From Arcicella aurantiaca (GTDB lineage: Bacteria > Bacteroidota > Bacteroidia > Cytophagales > Spirosomataceae): a DNA stretch of 64,000 nucleotides. Made by a program: the position numbers and the translations under genes. The notes beneath the pieces were generated by a model. The model worked only from the letters and a program-made list of their open reading frames with translations, was not told the origin of the DNA and did not search any database. The stretch is from assembly GCF_003148625.1 (NCBI RefSeq), contig NZ_QGGO01000020.1:1-64000 (forward strand). The letters are read 5' to 3'. Shown piece by piece: positions 57,601-64,000 of this stretch. Position 1 is the stretch's first letter; each line of letters starts with the position of its first letter.

Positions 57601-57840
57601 TACATCCGTCGATGTTCCTTTTACAGTTCCCTTTATTTGAATACTTGCACCAGTTACGGGTCCGCCTGCATCATCACTCACTGTACCTGATATTTTTGAT
57701 TCTTTCTGAGCAAAGGCAGAATCTGAACTGAGAATAAATATCCCTAAAAATAGGATTACTGAGCAAGCCCAAGAAAGAATTTTCACTCGATTGTTTTGCT
57801 TTCTACACTTACTTCGATGATAAGTAATGTTTTTTTTCAT
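54694..57840 (-). CDS. SusC/RagA-family TonB-dependent glycan importer
   Basis: The start is set at 57840 (MKKNITYHR); an upstream ATG at 57876 adds 12 residues with no signal-peptide character. The 1,048-residue protein has a signal peptide ending S-A-F-A-Q (about 45), a carboxypeptidase-regulatory-like domain (to about 120), a TonB box region with VVVVGYGTQKK, a plug with SIRGLAT and VVDGIPGQ, and a barrel ending N-V-K-F. All features are typical of SusC. It heads the leftward operon with SusD, GH5 and GH30. Its promoter region carries a TTTGCCCCCT direct repeat. The substrate is inferred to be a beta-linked oligosaccharide released by the GH5 and GH30 enzymes. Confidence 0.95.
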   Translation of the reverse strand: MKKNITYHRSKCRKQNNRVKILSWACSVILFLGIFILSSDSAFAQKESKISGTVSDDAGGPVTGASIQIKGTVKGTSTDVNGKYSISFVGDEATLVISSVGYISQEKQVGKSQSVVDVQLKTDVRSLNEVVVVGYGTQKKVTLTGSVSDVKGSEMLKSPQPNISNSLAGRFSGFVANNRSGEPGYDGSSFSIRGLATTGNNDVLIVVDGIPGQIGGLDRLDPNDIESISILKDASAAVYGSRAANGVILVTTKRGTTGKPTISYSFNQGFSSPTRLPKLADAPTYATILNEIDYYNNPAGGLNQHYSESDIAKFANGSDPINFPNTNWQQAVLRSVAPQSQHSLTVNGGNESTKYYLSAGILSQDGLVNNGITSYNQYNFRSNVDANITDNFKVSLSLSGRQEDRRYPTSSAGNIFRSIYRAYPTVVATYPNGLPSTGIENNNPVVLGTSAGGINNNPKTVFNGILRASYNLPFVKGVSIDGFYSADKSYDFSKTFNTPYPLFNYNKSTGAYDQVITGGSAGAATLSEQQITTSLLIQNIKLNYVLNQGKNNLNAFVAYEQSSNKAETFGASRLNYPTTSTPELSQGGAAATDKNNYGSSYNFTRKSYISRIAYNFDEKYLAEVQMRVDGSSTFADGKQYGFFPSFSAGWRVSEEAWFKNKVSAVNDLKIRASYGSLGNDNVGQFQYYNNYSFNNAYVIGTDLIHSGIDITKLANPNITWEVSKKTDIGLNATVFDNFSLELIYFKQQRSDILAARNASIPNVSGIVNPYGSGSLVPDQNIGKVSSSGIEATVGYNHRGAFRYNVSANATYAKSNIEFIDEAAGALDYQRQTGKPLNTYLLYNAIGIFRTQEDLIKYPRLTGTKLGDLILEDYNKDGKITADDMVRTQYGNIPLVTFGVNFNADYKNFDLSFVVAGQTNVSQYVLPEAGQIGNYYSSWADNRWSPTNTNGTFPRVDTRTSSSINGGLNPNTFWLNDASFVRLKNIQVGYTLPSSISNIAKLKQVRLYANAFNLFTLTGVKDYDPEGNSGSGQFYPQQRIINLGVNVKF

Positions 57841-57898
57841 TGTACACACTTTGGGATTGTTTAAGATTGAAACCAATAATTTCTTTAATTATTTGAAG

Positions 57899-57906
57899 CA
57901 AAATTA
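57899..57906 (-). promoter_or_regulatory. -7 element of the susC promoter
   Basis: On the minus strand the sequence is TAATTTTG, a full match to TAnnTTTG. It lies 58 bases before the start codon of the leftward susC. No TTTG lies at the normal -33 distance, as expected for a promoter that needs an activator. Confidence 0.6.
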
Positions 57907-57927
57907 TAACTATTAAAAGATTGCCGT

Positions 57928-57960
57928 AGGGGGCAAATTCACATATCTGAGGGGGCAAAT
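57928..57960 (-). promoter_or_regulatory. Direct repeat TTTGCCCCCT, likely HTCS activator site
   Basis: Two exact copies (plus-strand AGGGGGCAAAT at 57928-57938 and 57950-57960) have a 22-base period, two turns of the helix. They lie about 22 bases upstream of the -7 element. AraC-type domains bind such direct repeats as dimers, so this is a good candidate for the HTCS binding site. The rest of the 296-base divergent gap shows no equally clear site for the rightward gene. Confidence 0.6.
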
Positions 57961-58136
57961 CCACAATTCAAAGTGTGGTTTTCCGTTGCAACTACTTTTA
58001 GTAACTACCTTTAATCATATTTTAAAGGGGTGTATTCACAAATCGTAGAGAAAAACCATAAACACACCTATTCAAATTATTGAAAAAGTTTACAATCTTT
58101 TTGCCTTTAAAGATTAGTGCTTGAATTAGGTATATC

Positions 58137-61100
58137 ATGAAAATTATTTTGAAAGTATCAGCCATTATTGTTAGCGTATTTTTATTGGTTCAATGCAAAA
58201 TGGGTGAACCCCAAAACGCTGTTTCATTTACCTTACTTGATTCAGAGAAAACGCATATTTCTTTTCAAAACAATCTCAAAGAAGATGCTCAAAACAACTT
58301 ACTCTTGTACGAATATTTCTATAATGGCGGGGGTGTTTCGGTAGGTGATGTCAATGGCGATGGCTTGGACGATGTTTATTTTACCAGTAATATGGAGTCA
58401 AATAAACTTTACCTCAATAAAGGAAAGATGACTTTTGAAGACATTACGGTGTCGGCAAATGTCGCAGGAAGAACCGAAGGATGGAAAACAGGAACGACTA
58501 TGGCAGATGTTAATGGCGATGGACTTCTGGATATTTTTGTTTGTTATTCGGGAAATGTTCCGCCAGAATTACGTACCAAACAACTTTTTATCAATCAAGG
58601 AAATAATCAAAATGGAATTCCTCATTTTGTAGATATGGCAAAAGAATACGGACTTGATAATACCTCAACTACTACACAAGCAAGTTTTTTTGATTATGAT
58701 TTAGATGGTGATTTAGACGTGGTTTTGCTCAATCATAATATTCAAAATTTACCTGTATTGAATGTTGCCGCTGCCAAAGAAATCCTCAAACAGAATGACC
58801 CTATTTCAGGCACAAGGTTATATCGTCATGACATTAACGCCAACAAAGAACATCATTTTACTGACGTTACCATTGAATCAAATATCAATAGTTCTCCTGC
58901 GTCATTTGGTTTAGGAATTGGCGTGGCGGATTTCAATCATGACGGTTGGCAGGATATGTACATTTCAAACGATTATTCAGCTCCTGATTATTTGTATATC
59001 AATAATCAAAAAGGTGGATTTGACAATCAGATTAACGAAAGCATCGACCATTTTTCGCAATTCTCAATGGGAAATGATGTTGCCGATATTAATAACGATG
59101 GTAATATGGATATTTACACGCTTGATATGCTACCCGAAGATAATCACCGTCAAAAATTGCTTTTGGGGGCAGATAATGCCGATAAATTTGACCTTCATGT
59201 TAATTCGGGCTTTGGCAAACAATATATGCGAAATATGTTACAGCTAAATGTCAGTCAAGAATCGCTTAATTCTTCTGCAAAAAAACTCCAATTTTCAGAA
59301 ATAGGGCAATTAGCGGGTGTTTCCAATACAGATTGGTCTTGGTCGGCTCTTTTTGCAGATTTTGACAATGATGGTTGGAAGGATTTGTATGTTACTAACG
59401 GCTTTTTGAGAGATTTTACCAATCTTGATTTTATGAAATATATGAACAATTTTATTGCTGAAAATCAAACGAATATGAGCCGAGAGAAAGTAATGGAATT
59501 GGTTTCACAAATGCCGTCGAGCCATATTTCCAATTATTTGTACAGAAATCAAAGCAATTTAACTTTCCAAAATATTACAGAATCTTGCGGGGCAAATCAA
59601 CAGGCGGTTAGTAGCGGGGCTGCATACTCGGATTTAGATAACGATGGAGATTTAGATTTAGTGGTAAATAATATCAATCAAGATGCCTTTGTTTATGAAA
59701 ACACCACAGAACAAACGCATAATTTTTTACAAATAGAACTTCACGGAGAAAACTTCAATCGAAACGGCATTGGTACAAAAATATCAGTTTGGTCGAATGG
59801 ACAATTGCAATATCAAGAAGCCATGCCAACGCATGGTTATCAGTCGAGTATGAGTAATACTTTACATTTTGGACTTGGCAAAAACGAAAAAAATGATTCT
59901 ATAAAAGTTACTTGGTTAGGTGGAAAAACAGAACTTTTAAAACAAGTAAAGCTGAATCAGAAAGTTAAAATTTACGAGAAAAATGCGAAGGTTTCAGTAT
60001 CTTCAAATGTTCCATTCTCTCCTATTTTTCAAGAAATCAATGATTTTGACTTTGTGCATTCACAAGAAGAATCAAAAGAATTTAAACGACAAGGATTAAT
60101 AACCAATCCTTTGTCGTTTGCGGGCCCTTGTATTGCAAAAGCTGACATTAACAAAGATGGATTAGAAGATTTTTATATCGGTGGTGGCACAGGGCAGTCG
60201 GGTACAATTTATCTACAAAACCAAAATGAGACATTCACTCCCCTACCCCAATCTTCTTTTATAAATGATAGTTTTTGTTACGATACGGACGCCGTTTTTT
60301 TTGATGCCAACGGCGATAATTTTCTCGATTTATACGTTTGTAGTGGCGGTTACGGAAATTATCAATCCAATGACCCAGCTCTTCAAGATAGACTTTATTT
60401 GAATGACGGTAAAGGTCATTTTACCAAAGCCGTTTTACCCGCTATGCTCACGAGTACGAGTTGTGTGCGGGTAAATGATGTAAATGGAGATAAAAAACCT
60501 GATTTATTCGTAGGTAGTCGAGTTTCGGTAGGAAAATACCCAATCGCACCCGAAAATTATCTACTCATTAACAATGGTAAAGGCGTTTTTACAATCCAAA
60601 CTCCCCAATTATTGAAAAACATAGGCATGGTTTCGGATGCTGTTTGGTACGATTTGGATAAAGATAAAATCAATGAATTGGTCGTTGTAGGTGAAGGAAT
60701 GCCAATCAGCGTTTTTAAGGTAAAAAAAGGTAATTTCATTGATGTAACAAACACCTTTTTTGATGAAAATTATCGTGGTTTTTGGAATAAAATCCTCATT
60801 GATGATTTTAATGGCGACGGCAATCCAGAGATGATTGTTGGGAACTTGGGTTTAAATGCACAACTAAAAGCCACTCAAAAAGAACCTATCGAGATAGTTT
60901 ATGGAGATTTTGACAAAAATGGTACAATCGACCCGCTCCTTTTTTCTTATAATCAGGGCGTTTCTTTTCCATATTTATCCAGAGATGAATTACTTGAGCA
61001 GTTGCCTCAGTTTAGAGCAAAATTTACGGATTATAAAAGCTATGCAGATGCAAATTCGGCAGAAATTTTAAACGATAATACATTTTCAGGAGCAAATAAA

Positions 61101-61466
61101 CTAATAGTTAATTGCTTGAAAACCATGTATTTTAGTCAAGATGAAACGGGTAAATTCAAGGAGAAATCGCTCCCGATTCAAGCTCAATTTGCTCCAATTT
61201 TCAGTATTGCCCAACTCGACTATAATCGTGATGGTAAAAAAGATTTAGTTTTCTTCGGCAACCTTCTTCATACAAGACCCAAATTTGGAGATTATGATGC
61301 CAACAAAGGATTTATCCTAAAAAATATATCCAATGGCAATTTTGAATATGCAGGTCATTTAAGTCAAAAAGGAGATATTCGTAGCAGTTTGGTTATTGGC
61401 AATAAATTGATAATTGGGCAAAACCAAGGGCGTGCAGTTAGCTTCAAAGTTTTGAATAAGGAATAA
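58137..61466 (+). CDS. FG-GAP/VCBS repeat and UnbV-domain lipoprotein
   Basis: This 1,109-residue protein has a lipoprotein signal ending L-L-V-Q-C with Cys20. It carries many FG-GAP repeats with calcium-binding loops of the form D-x-N-x-D-G, for example DVNGDGLDD, DYDLDGDLD, DFNHDGWQD, DLDNDGDLD and DINKDGLED. These build beta-propellers. An ASPIC/UnbV domain (about 545-610, with NRNGIGTKISVW and LHFGLGK) lies between the two propeller halves. Such proteins are frequent beside SusCD pairs, but their function has not been settled; surface glycan or protein binding is likely. It is divergent from susC and ends one base before the stop of the convergent HTCS gene. Confidence 0.9.
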   Translation: MKIILKVSAIIVSVFLLVQCKMGEPQNAVSFTLLDSEKTHISFQNNLKEDAQNNLLLYEYFYNGGGVSVGDVNGDGLDDVYFTSNMESNKLYLNKGKMTFEDITVSANVAGRTEGWKTGTTMADVNGDGLLDIFVCYSGNVPPELRTKQLFINQGNNQNGIPHFVDMAKEYGLDNTSTTTQASFFDYDLDGDLDVVLLNHNIQNLPVLNVAAAKEILKQNDPISGTRLYRHDINANKEHHFTDVTIESNINSSPASFGLGIGVADFNHDGWQDMYISNDYSAPDYLYINNQKGGFDNQINESIDHFSQFSMGNDVADINNDGNMDIYTLDMLPEDNHRQKLLLGADNADKFDLHVNSGFGKQYMRNMLQLNVSQESLNSSAKKLQFSEIGQLAGVSNTDWSWSALFADFDNDGWKDLYVTNGFLRDFTNLDFMKYMNNFIAENQTNMSREKVMELVSQMPSSHISNYLYRNQSNLTFQNITESCGANQQAVSSGAAYSDLDNDGDLDLVVNNINQDAFVYENTTEQTHNFLQIELHGENFNRNGIGTKISVWSNGQLQYQEAMPTHGYQSSMSNTLHFGLGKNEKNDSIKVTWLGGKTELLKQVKLNQKVKIYEKNAKVSVSSNVPFSPIFQEINDFDFVHSQEESKEFKRQGLITNPLSFAGPCIAKADINKDGLEDFYIGGGTGQSGTIYLQNQNETFTPLPQSSFINDSFCYDTDAVFFDANGDNFLDLYVCSGGYGNYQSNDPALQDRLYLNDGKGHFTKAVLPAMLTSTSCVRVNDVNGDKKPDLFVGSRVSVGKYPIAPENYLLINNGKGVFTIQTPQLLKNIGMVSDAVWYDLDKDKINELVVVGEGMPISVFKVKKGNFIDVTNTFFDENYRGFWNKILIDDFNGDGNPEMIVGNLGLNAQLKATQKEPIEIVYGDFDKNGTIDPLLFSYNQGVSFPYLSRDELLEQLPQFRAKFTDYKSYADANSAEILNDNTFSGANKLIVNCLKTMYFSQDETGKFKEKSLPIQAQFAPIFSIAQLDYNRDGKKDLVFFGNLLHTRPKFGDYDANKGFILKNISNGNFEYAGHLSQKGDIRSSLVIGNKLIIGQNQGRAVSFKVLNKE

Positions 61467-61480
61467 CTTATTCCTTATTC
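61454..61480. repeat. Perfect 27-base palindrome joining two convergent gene ends
   Basis: GAATAAGGAATAA (61454-61466) and its exact complement (61468-61480) flank a single C at 61467. The palindrome contains the last three codons and the stop of both convergent genes, so both proteins end in Asn-Lys-Glu. It can form a hairpin in either transcript. Confidence 0.85.
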
Positions 61481-64000
61481 TGAAATGGTTTTCGATATTT
61501 CTTTAAGTAAGCCGACGGGGTTATACCGAATAGCTTGGTGAATTGTTCTCTGAAATATTTAATATCCTTAAAACCAACCTCATACGATACCTGAGAAATG
61601 GTTTGTTTAGTAGAAATCAAAATCACTGCCGCTTTTCTTAGTCTTATATATCGGATAAAAACATTAGGCGTTAAACCAGAAACTGATTTAATTCGAGTGT
61701 ATAAACTTGAAGGACTTATACATAATTCTGACGCTAAACTGCCCACATTGAAGTCTTTTTCTAAAAGATTTTTCTCCACAATTTTTATACAATCATCTAT
61801 AAATTGCTTGAATTCTGGAGATATTTTTTGCGTATTTGATTGAAGCGTAACTTCATTGAAAAAATACTTTTGTAATACATTCCGATTTCTAAGAATAGAA
61901 TTTACTCGGGCTATCAAAAGCTCTTTTTCAAATGGTTTACTGATAAAATCATCAACGCCCAATTCTATTCCTTGCAATTTAATTTCTAATGAACTCGAAG
62001 CAGTCAACAAAATTATTGGAATGTGTTTCGTGTAATCGTTTTGCTTCAATGCAGAACAGACTTCTATGCCATCAACTCCTTGCATGAACACGTCACAAAT
62101 GATAATATCGGGCAAATGTTCTTCTACAAGAGCCAAGCCTGTTTGCCCATTGTCGGCATCCAACAAATTAAATTGGTCACAAAATAACTGTTTCAAATAA
62201 TTTCTTATCTGAATATCATCATCAATAATAACCATCGTTTTGGGATGCGAAAAAATTGAATTAGCAATTCTACCGAAGTTTTCTTCAAGTGTTTCTACTT
62301 CCAAAATTTGTGTATTATGATTCAATTCCTCCAAAATCAAATTATCTGTTGAATCATCCACTTTGGGTATCTCAATAGGAAAAGATAAGTCCTTATTTTT
62401 ATGCAACTTAATGGTAAATTCTGTGCCTTTTTCAGAACTGACATAACTAATATTACCACCGTGCTTATTGATATAGGTTTTAGCTAAATAAAGTCCAATG
62501 CCAAAGCCCTGAGACGATTTTGTACTTCGCCCTTGATAAAAAACTTGGAACAATTGCTCGCCAGTTTCTTTAGCAATGCCAACGCCACTGTCTTTCACTT
62601 TTATCGTAATTTGGTTCTGACGTTGTTCACAGATAAATGATACGTCGCCACCTTCATTGGTGAATTTCAAGGCATTAGAAATCAAATTAAACAAAGCGAT
62701 TTCCAATTTTTCTTTATCGCCCCAAAATTCAATATCTTCATTTTCGCAAACGTATTCATAGAAAATGTTTTTGTCTTTTGCCTGATTCACAAAGCATAAA
62801 TACACCTCTTTACACAACTCGTTTAGATTGAGTTTGGTCATATTTAATTCGTCTAACCCTGATTCAGATTTTCGGAAAAGGAGTAACTGGTCAACCAAAC
62901 TGAGCAATCTTCGGGCATTTCGATAAGCGATTCCTAAGCTACCAAAATCTTTATTTTTATGATTAACAATATCTTTTAACGGATTGATAATCAAGGTCAA
63001 AGGCGTTCTAAACTCATGTGAAATATAGGTAAAGAAAGCAATTTTTCTTTCATTGATTTCTTTCTCTTTCTCCGATTCTATTTTAGCAATTTCAATTTCA
63101 TAACGTAGTGCCGCCTGTTGATTTCGATAACGTTGATAATAGTAAACTACACCCATCAAAGCAAAGGTATAAATTAAATATGCCCACCAAGTTTTGTACC
63201 ACGGAGGTAAAATAACTAACATCAATTGGGCATCATCGTCAAACCAAATATCATCTTTATTGGCAACTTTTACTTTAAAAATATACGTTCCAGGTTGTAA
63301 ATATCGGTAAATAGCTGCTTTTTGTTTGTTTACATAGAGCCAATCTTTATCCAACCCTTCAAGCATATACGCAAACTTGTTTTCATCGGCAAACGAAAAA
63401 TTTATGGCTCTATACTGAATGGCAAAAACGGATTGATTCGACTCTAAAGTTACTTTTGGTATTTCCTTATTGAGGTGCTGAATAGATATATAATTGTTTT
63501 GTATGCGTTGGGAATTGCCAAATAAATCTATCCCCAAAATCACTAAATGGGGTTTATAGCTCAGTTGATTTATCTTTTCTGGATAAAAGAAATTCCAACC
63601 ACCTGTACCGCCATAGCACATATAGCCTTTTTGTGCGTTGTAAATAACTGAATTTTCATTGAATACGCCCTTCTGAAGTCCGTCTTTGGTATCAAAATTA
63701 TAAATTCTGTCGGTGGCAATTTCAATTTTAGACAGTCCAGCGTTGGTACTAATCCATAAATTTTCAGTTCCAATACTTTTAATAGAAAGAATTGTATTGC
63801 TTAACAAACCTCTTCTTTCATTGTATTTTTTGATTTCTTTGGTTTTGAGGTTGTAAGAAATAAGTCCATTTTCTTGAGTGCCAATCCATAAAACTTGTCG
63901 AACGTCGATGTGTAGCGATAAAATAACGCCTAATGAAAGGTTTAATTCTTTATCTAAATACGCTACAAATTTGTTTTTACTTGGGTAAAATTTGAATAAA
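61468..64000 (-). CDS. Hybrid two-component system regulator (HTCS), third, cut by the window edge
   Basis: The frame stays open to the right edge, so the N-terminus and most of the propeller are missing. The visible 844 codons start inside propeller blades (VLWIGTQENGL, LWISTNAGLSKI). They continue with a Y_Y_Y domain, a membrane helix, a kinase with SHEFRTPLTLII, an ATPase domain with DSGVGI, a receiver, and an AraC-type DNA-binding domain ending in Q-N-K-E. The receiver has a variant after its phosphorylated Asp: CDVFMQGVDG, where the family usually has MPxMDG. It is convergent with the FG-GAP lipoprotein and probably controls this polysaccharide locus together with, or instead of, the HTCS at 45268. 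Confidence 0.93.
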   Translation of the reverse strand, partial: LFKFYPSKNKFVAYLDKELNLSLGVILSLHIDVRQVLWIGTQENGLISYNLKTKEIKKYNERRGLLSNTILSIKSIGTENLWISTNAGLSKIEIATDRIYNFDTKDGLQKGVFNENSVIYNAQKGYMCYGGTGGWNFFYPEKINQLSYKPHLVILGIDLFGNSQRIQNNYISIQHLNKEIPKVTLESNQSVFAIQYRAINFSFADENKFAYMLEGLDKDWLYVNKQKAAIYRYLQPGTYIFKVKVANKDDIWFDDDAQLMLVILPPWYKTWWAYLIYTFALMGVVYYYQRYRNQQAALRYEIEIAKIESEKEKEINERKIAFFTYISHEFRTPLTLIINPLKDIVNHKNKDFGSLGIAYRNARRLLSLVDQLLLFRKSESGLDELNMTKLNLNELCKEVYLCFVNQAKDKNIFYEYVCENEDIEFWGDKEKLEIALFNLISNALKFTNEGGDVSFICEQRQNQITIKVKDSGVGIAKETGEQLFQVFYQGRSTKSSQGFGIGLYLAKTYINKHGGNISYVSSEKGTEFTIKLHKNKDLSFPIEIPKVDDSTDNLILEELNHNTQILEVETLEENFGRIANSIFSHPKTMVIIDDDIQIRNYLKQLFCDQFNLLDADNGQTGLALVEEHLPDIIICDVFMQGVDGIEVCSALKQNDYTKHIPIILLTASSSLEIKLQGIELGVDDFISKPFEKELLIARVNSILRNRNVLQKYFFNEVTLQSNTQKISPEFKQFIDDCIKIVEKNLLEKDFNVGSLASELCISPSSLYTRIKSVSGLTPNVFIRYIRLRKAAVILISTKQTISQVSYEVGFKDIKYFREQFTKLFGITPSAYLKKYRKPFQNKE

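Noticed and set aside
63807-63807. TTG as the true start of the third HTCS
   Set aside because: The same frame continues to the window edge and encodes further propeller blades, so the gene is simply truncated by the window.

Overview
The window is AT-rich chromosomal DNA from a Bacteroidota bacterium. The evidence is two SusC/SusD pairs, three hybrid two-component regulators (HTCS) with propeller sensors, TAnnTTTG-type promoter elements and few Shine-Dalgarno sites. The mix of Tat-exported sugar isomerases, FG-GAP/UnbV lipoproteins and giant LamG/Ig adhesins suggests Cytophagales (Spirosomaceae-like). That placement is an inference; there is no rRNA or tRNA to anchor it.

Layout. 1-429: end of an insertion sequence with a partial transposase. 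0.7-11 kb: a sugar-acid utilisation locus with two FGGY gluconokinases, an AraC regulator, a SusC/SusD pair and an NAD-type 6-phosphogluconate dehydrogenase. 11.4-15.5 kb: an HTCS regulator, divergent from a DsbD-type thiol transporter (15.8-17.9 kb) that is followed by a Tat-exported sugar isomerase. 19.7-30.7 kb: a surface-protein locus made of a LytTR regulator, a secreted tail-collar-like fibre protein, a 2,988-residue LamG/Ig protein and a small coiled-coil protein. 31.2-37.3 kb: an ABC ATPase, a siderophore-type TonB-dependent receptor and two DUF3526-type ABC-2 permeases behind tandem Fur-like palindromes. 37.7-41.2 kb: a redox group (double thioredoxin-fold protein, TrxB, TrxA) with a second sugar isomerase inserted. 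41.2-45.2 kb: a repeat-rich segment with a serine recombinase, a BspA-like repeat protein and a MITE. 45.3-64 kb: a polysaccharide utilisation locus with an HTCS, GH30 and GH5 enzymes, SusD, SusC, a divergent FG-GAP/UnbV lipoprotein and a second HTCS that runs off the right edge.

How the genes work together. In the first locus an outer-membrane SusCD pair should import a small sugar acid or a conjugate of one. The kinases would make 6-phosphogluconate and Gnd would make ribulose 5-phosphate; no glycoside hydrolase and no inner-membrane gluconate permease is present. In the last locus the surface GH5 lipoprotein and exported GH30 would cut a beta-glycan for SusCD uptake, under HTCS control through a TTTGCCCCCT direct repeat just upstream of the susC -7 element.

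The intergenic DNA is unusually rich in palindromic elements. There are at least six families, some nested in each other and some with interchangeable palindromic cores. One family forms the 3' boundary of several genes. A 168-bp MITE at 45.0 kb carries the terminal sequence of the insertion sequence at the left edge of the window and has a clean 5-bp target duplication.
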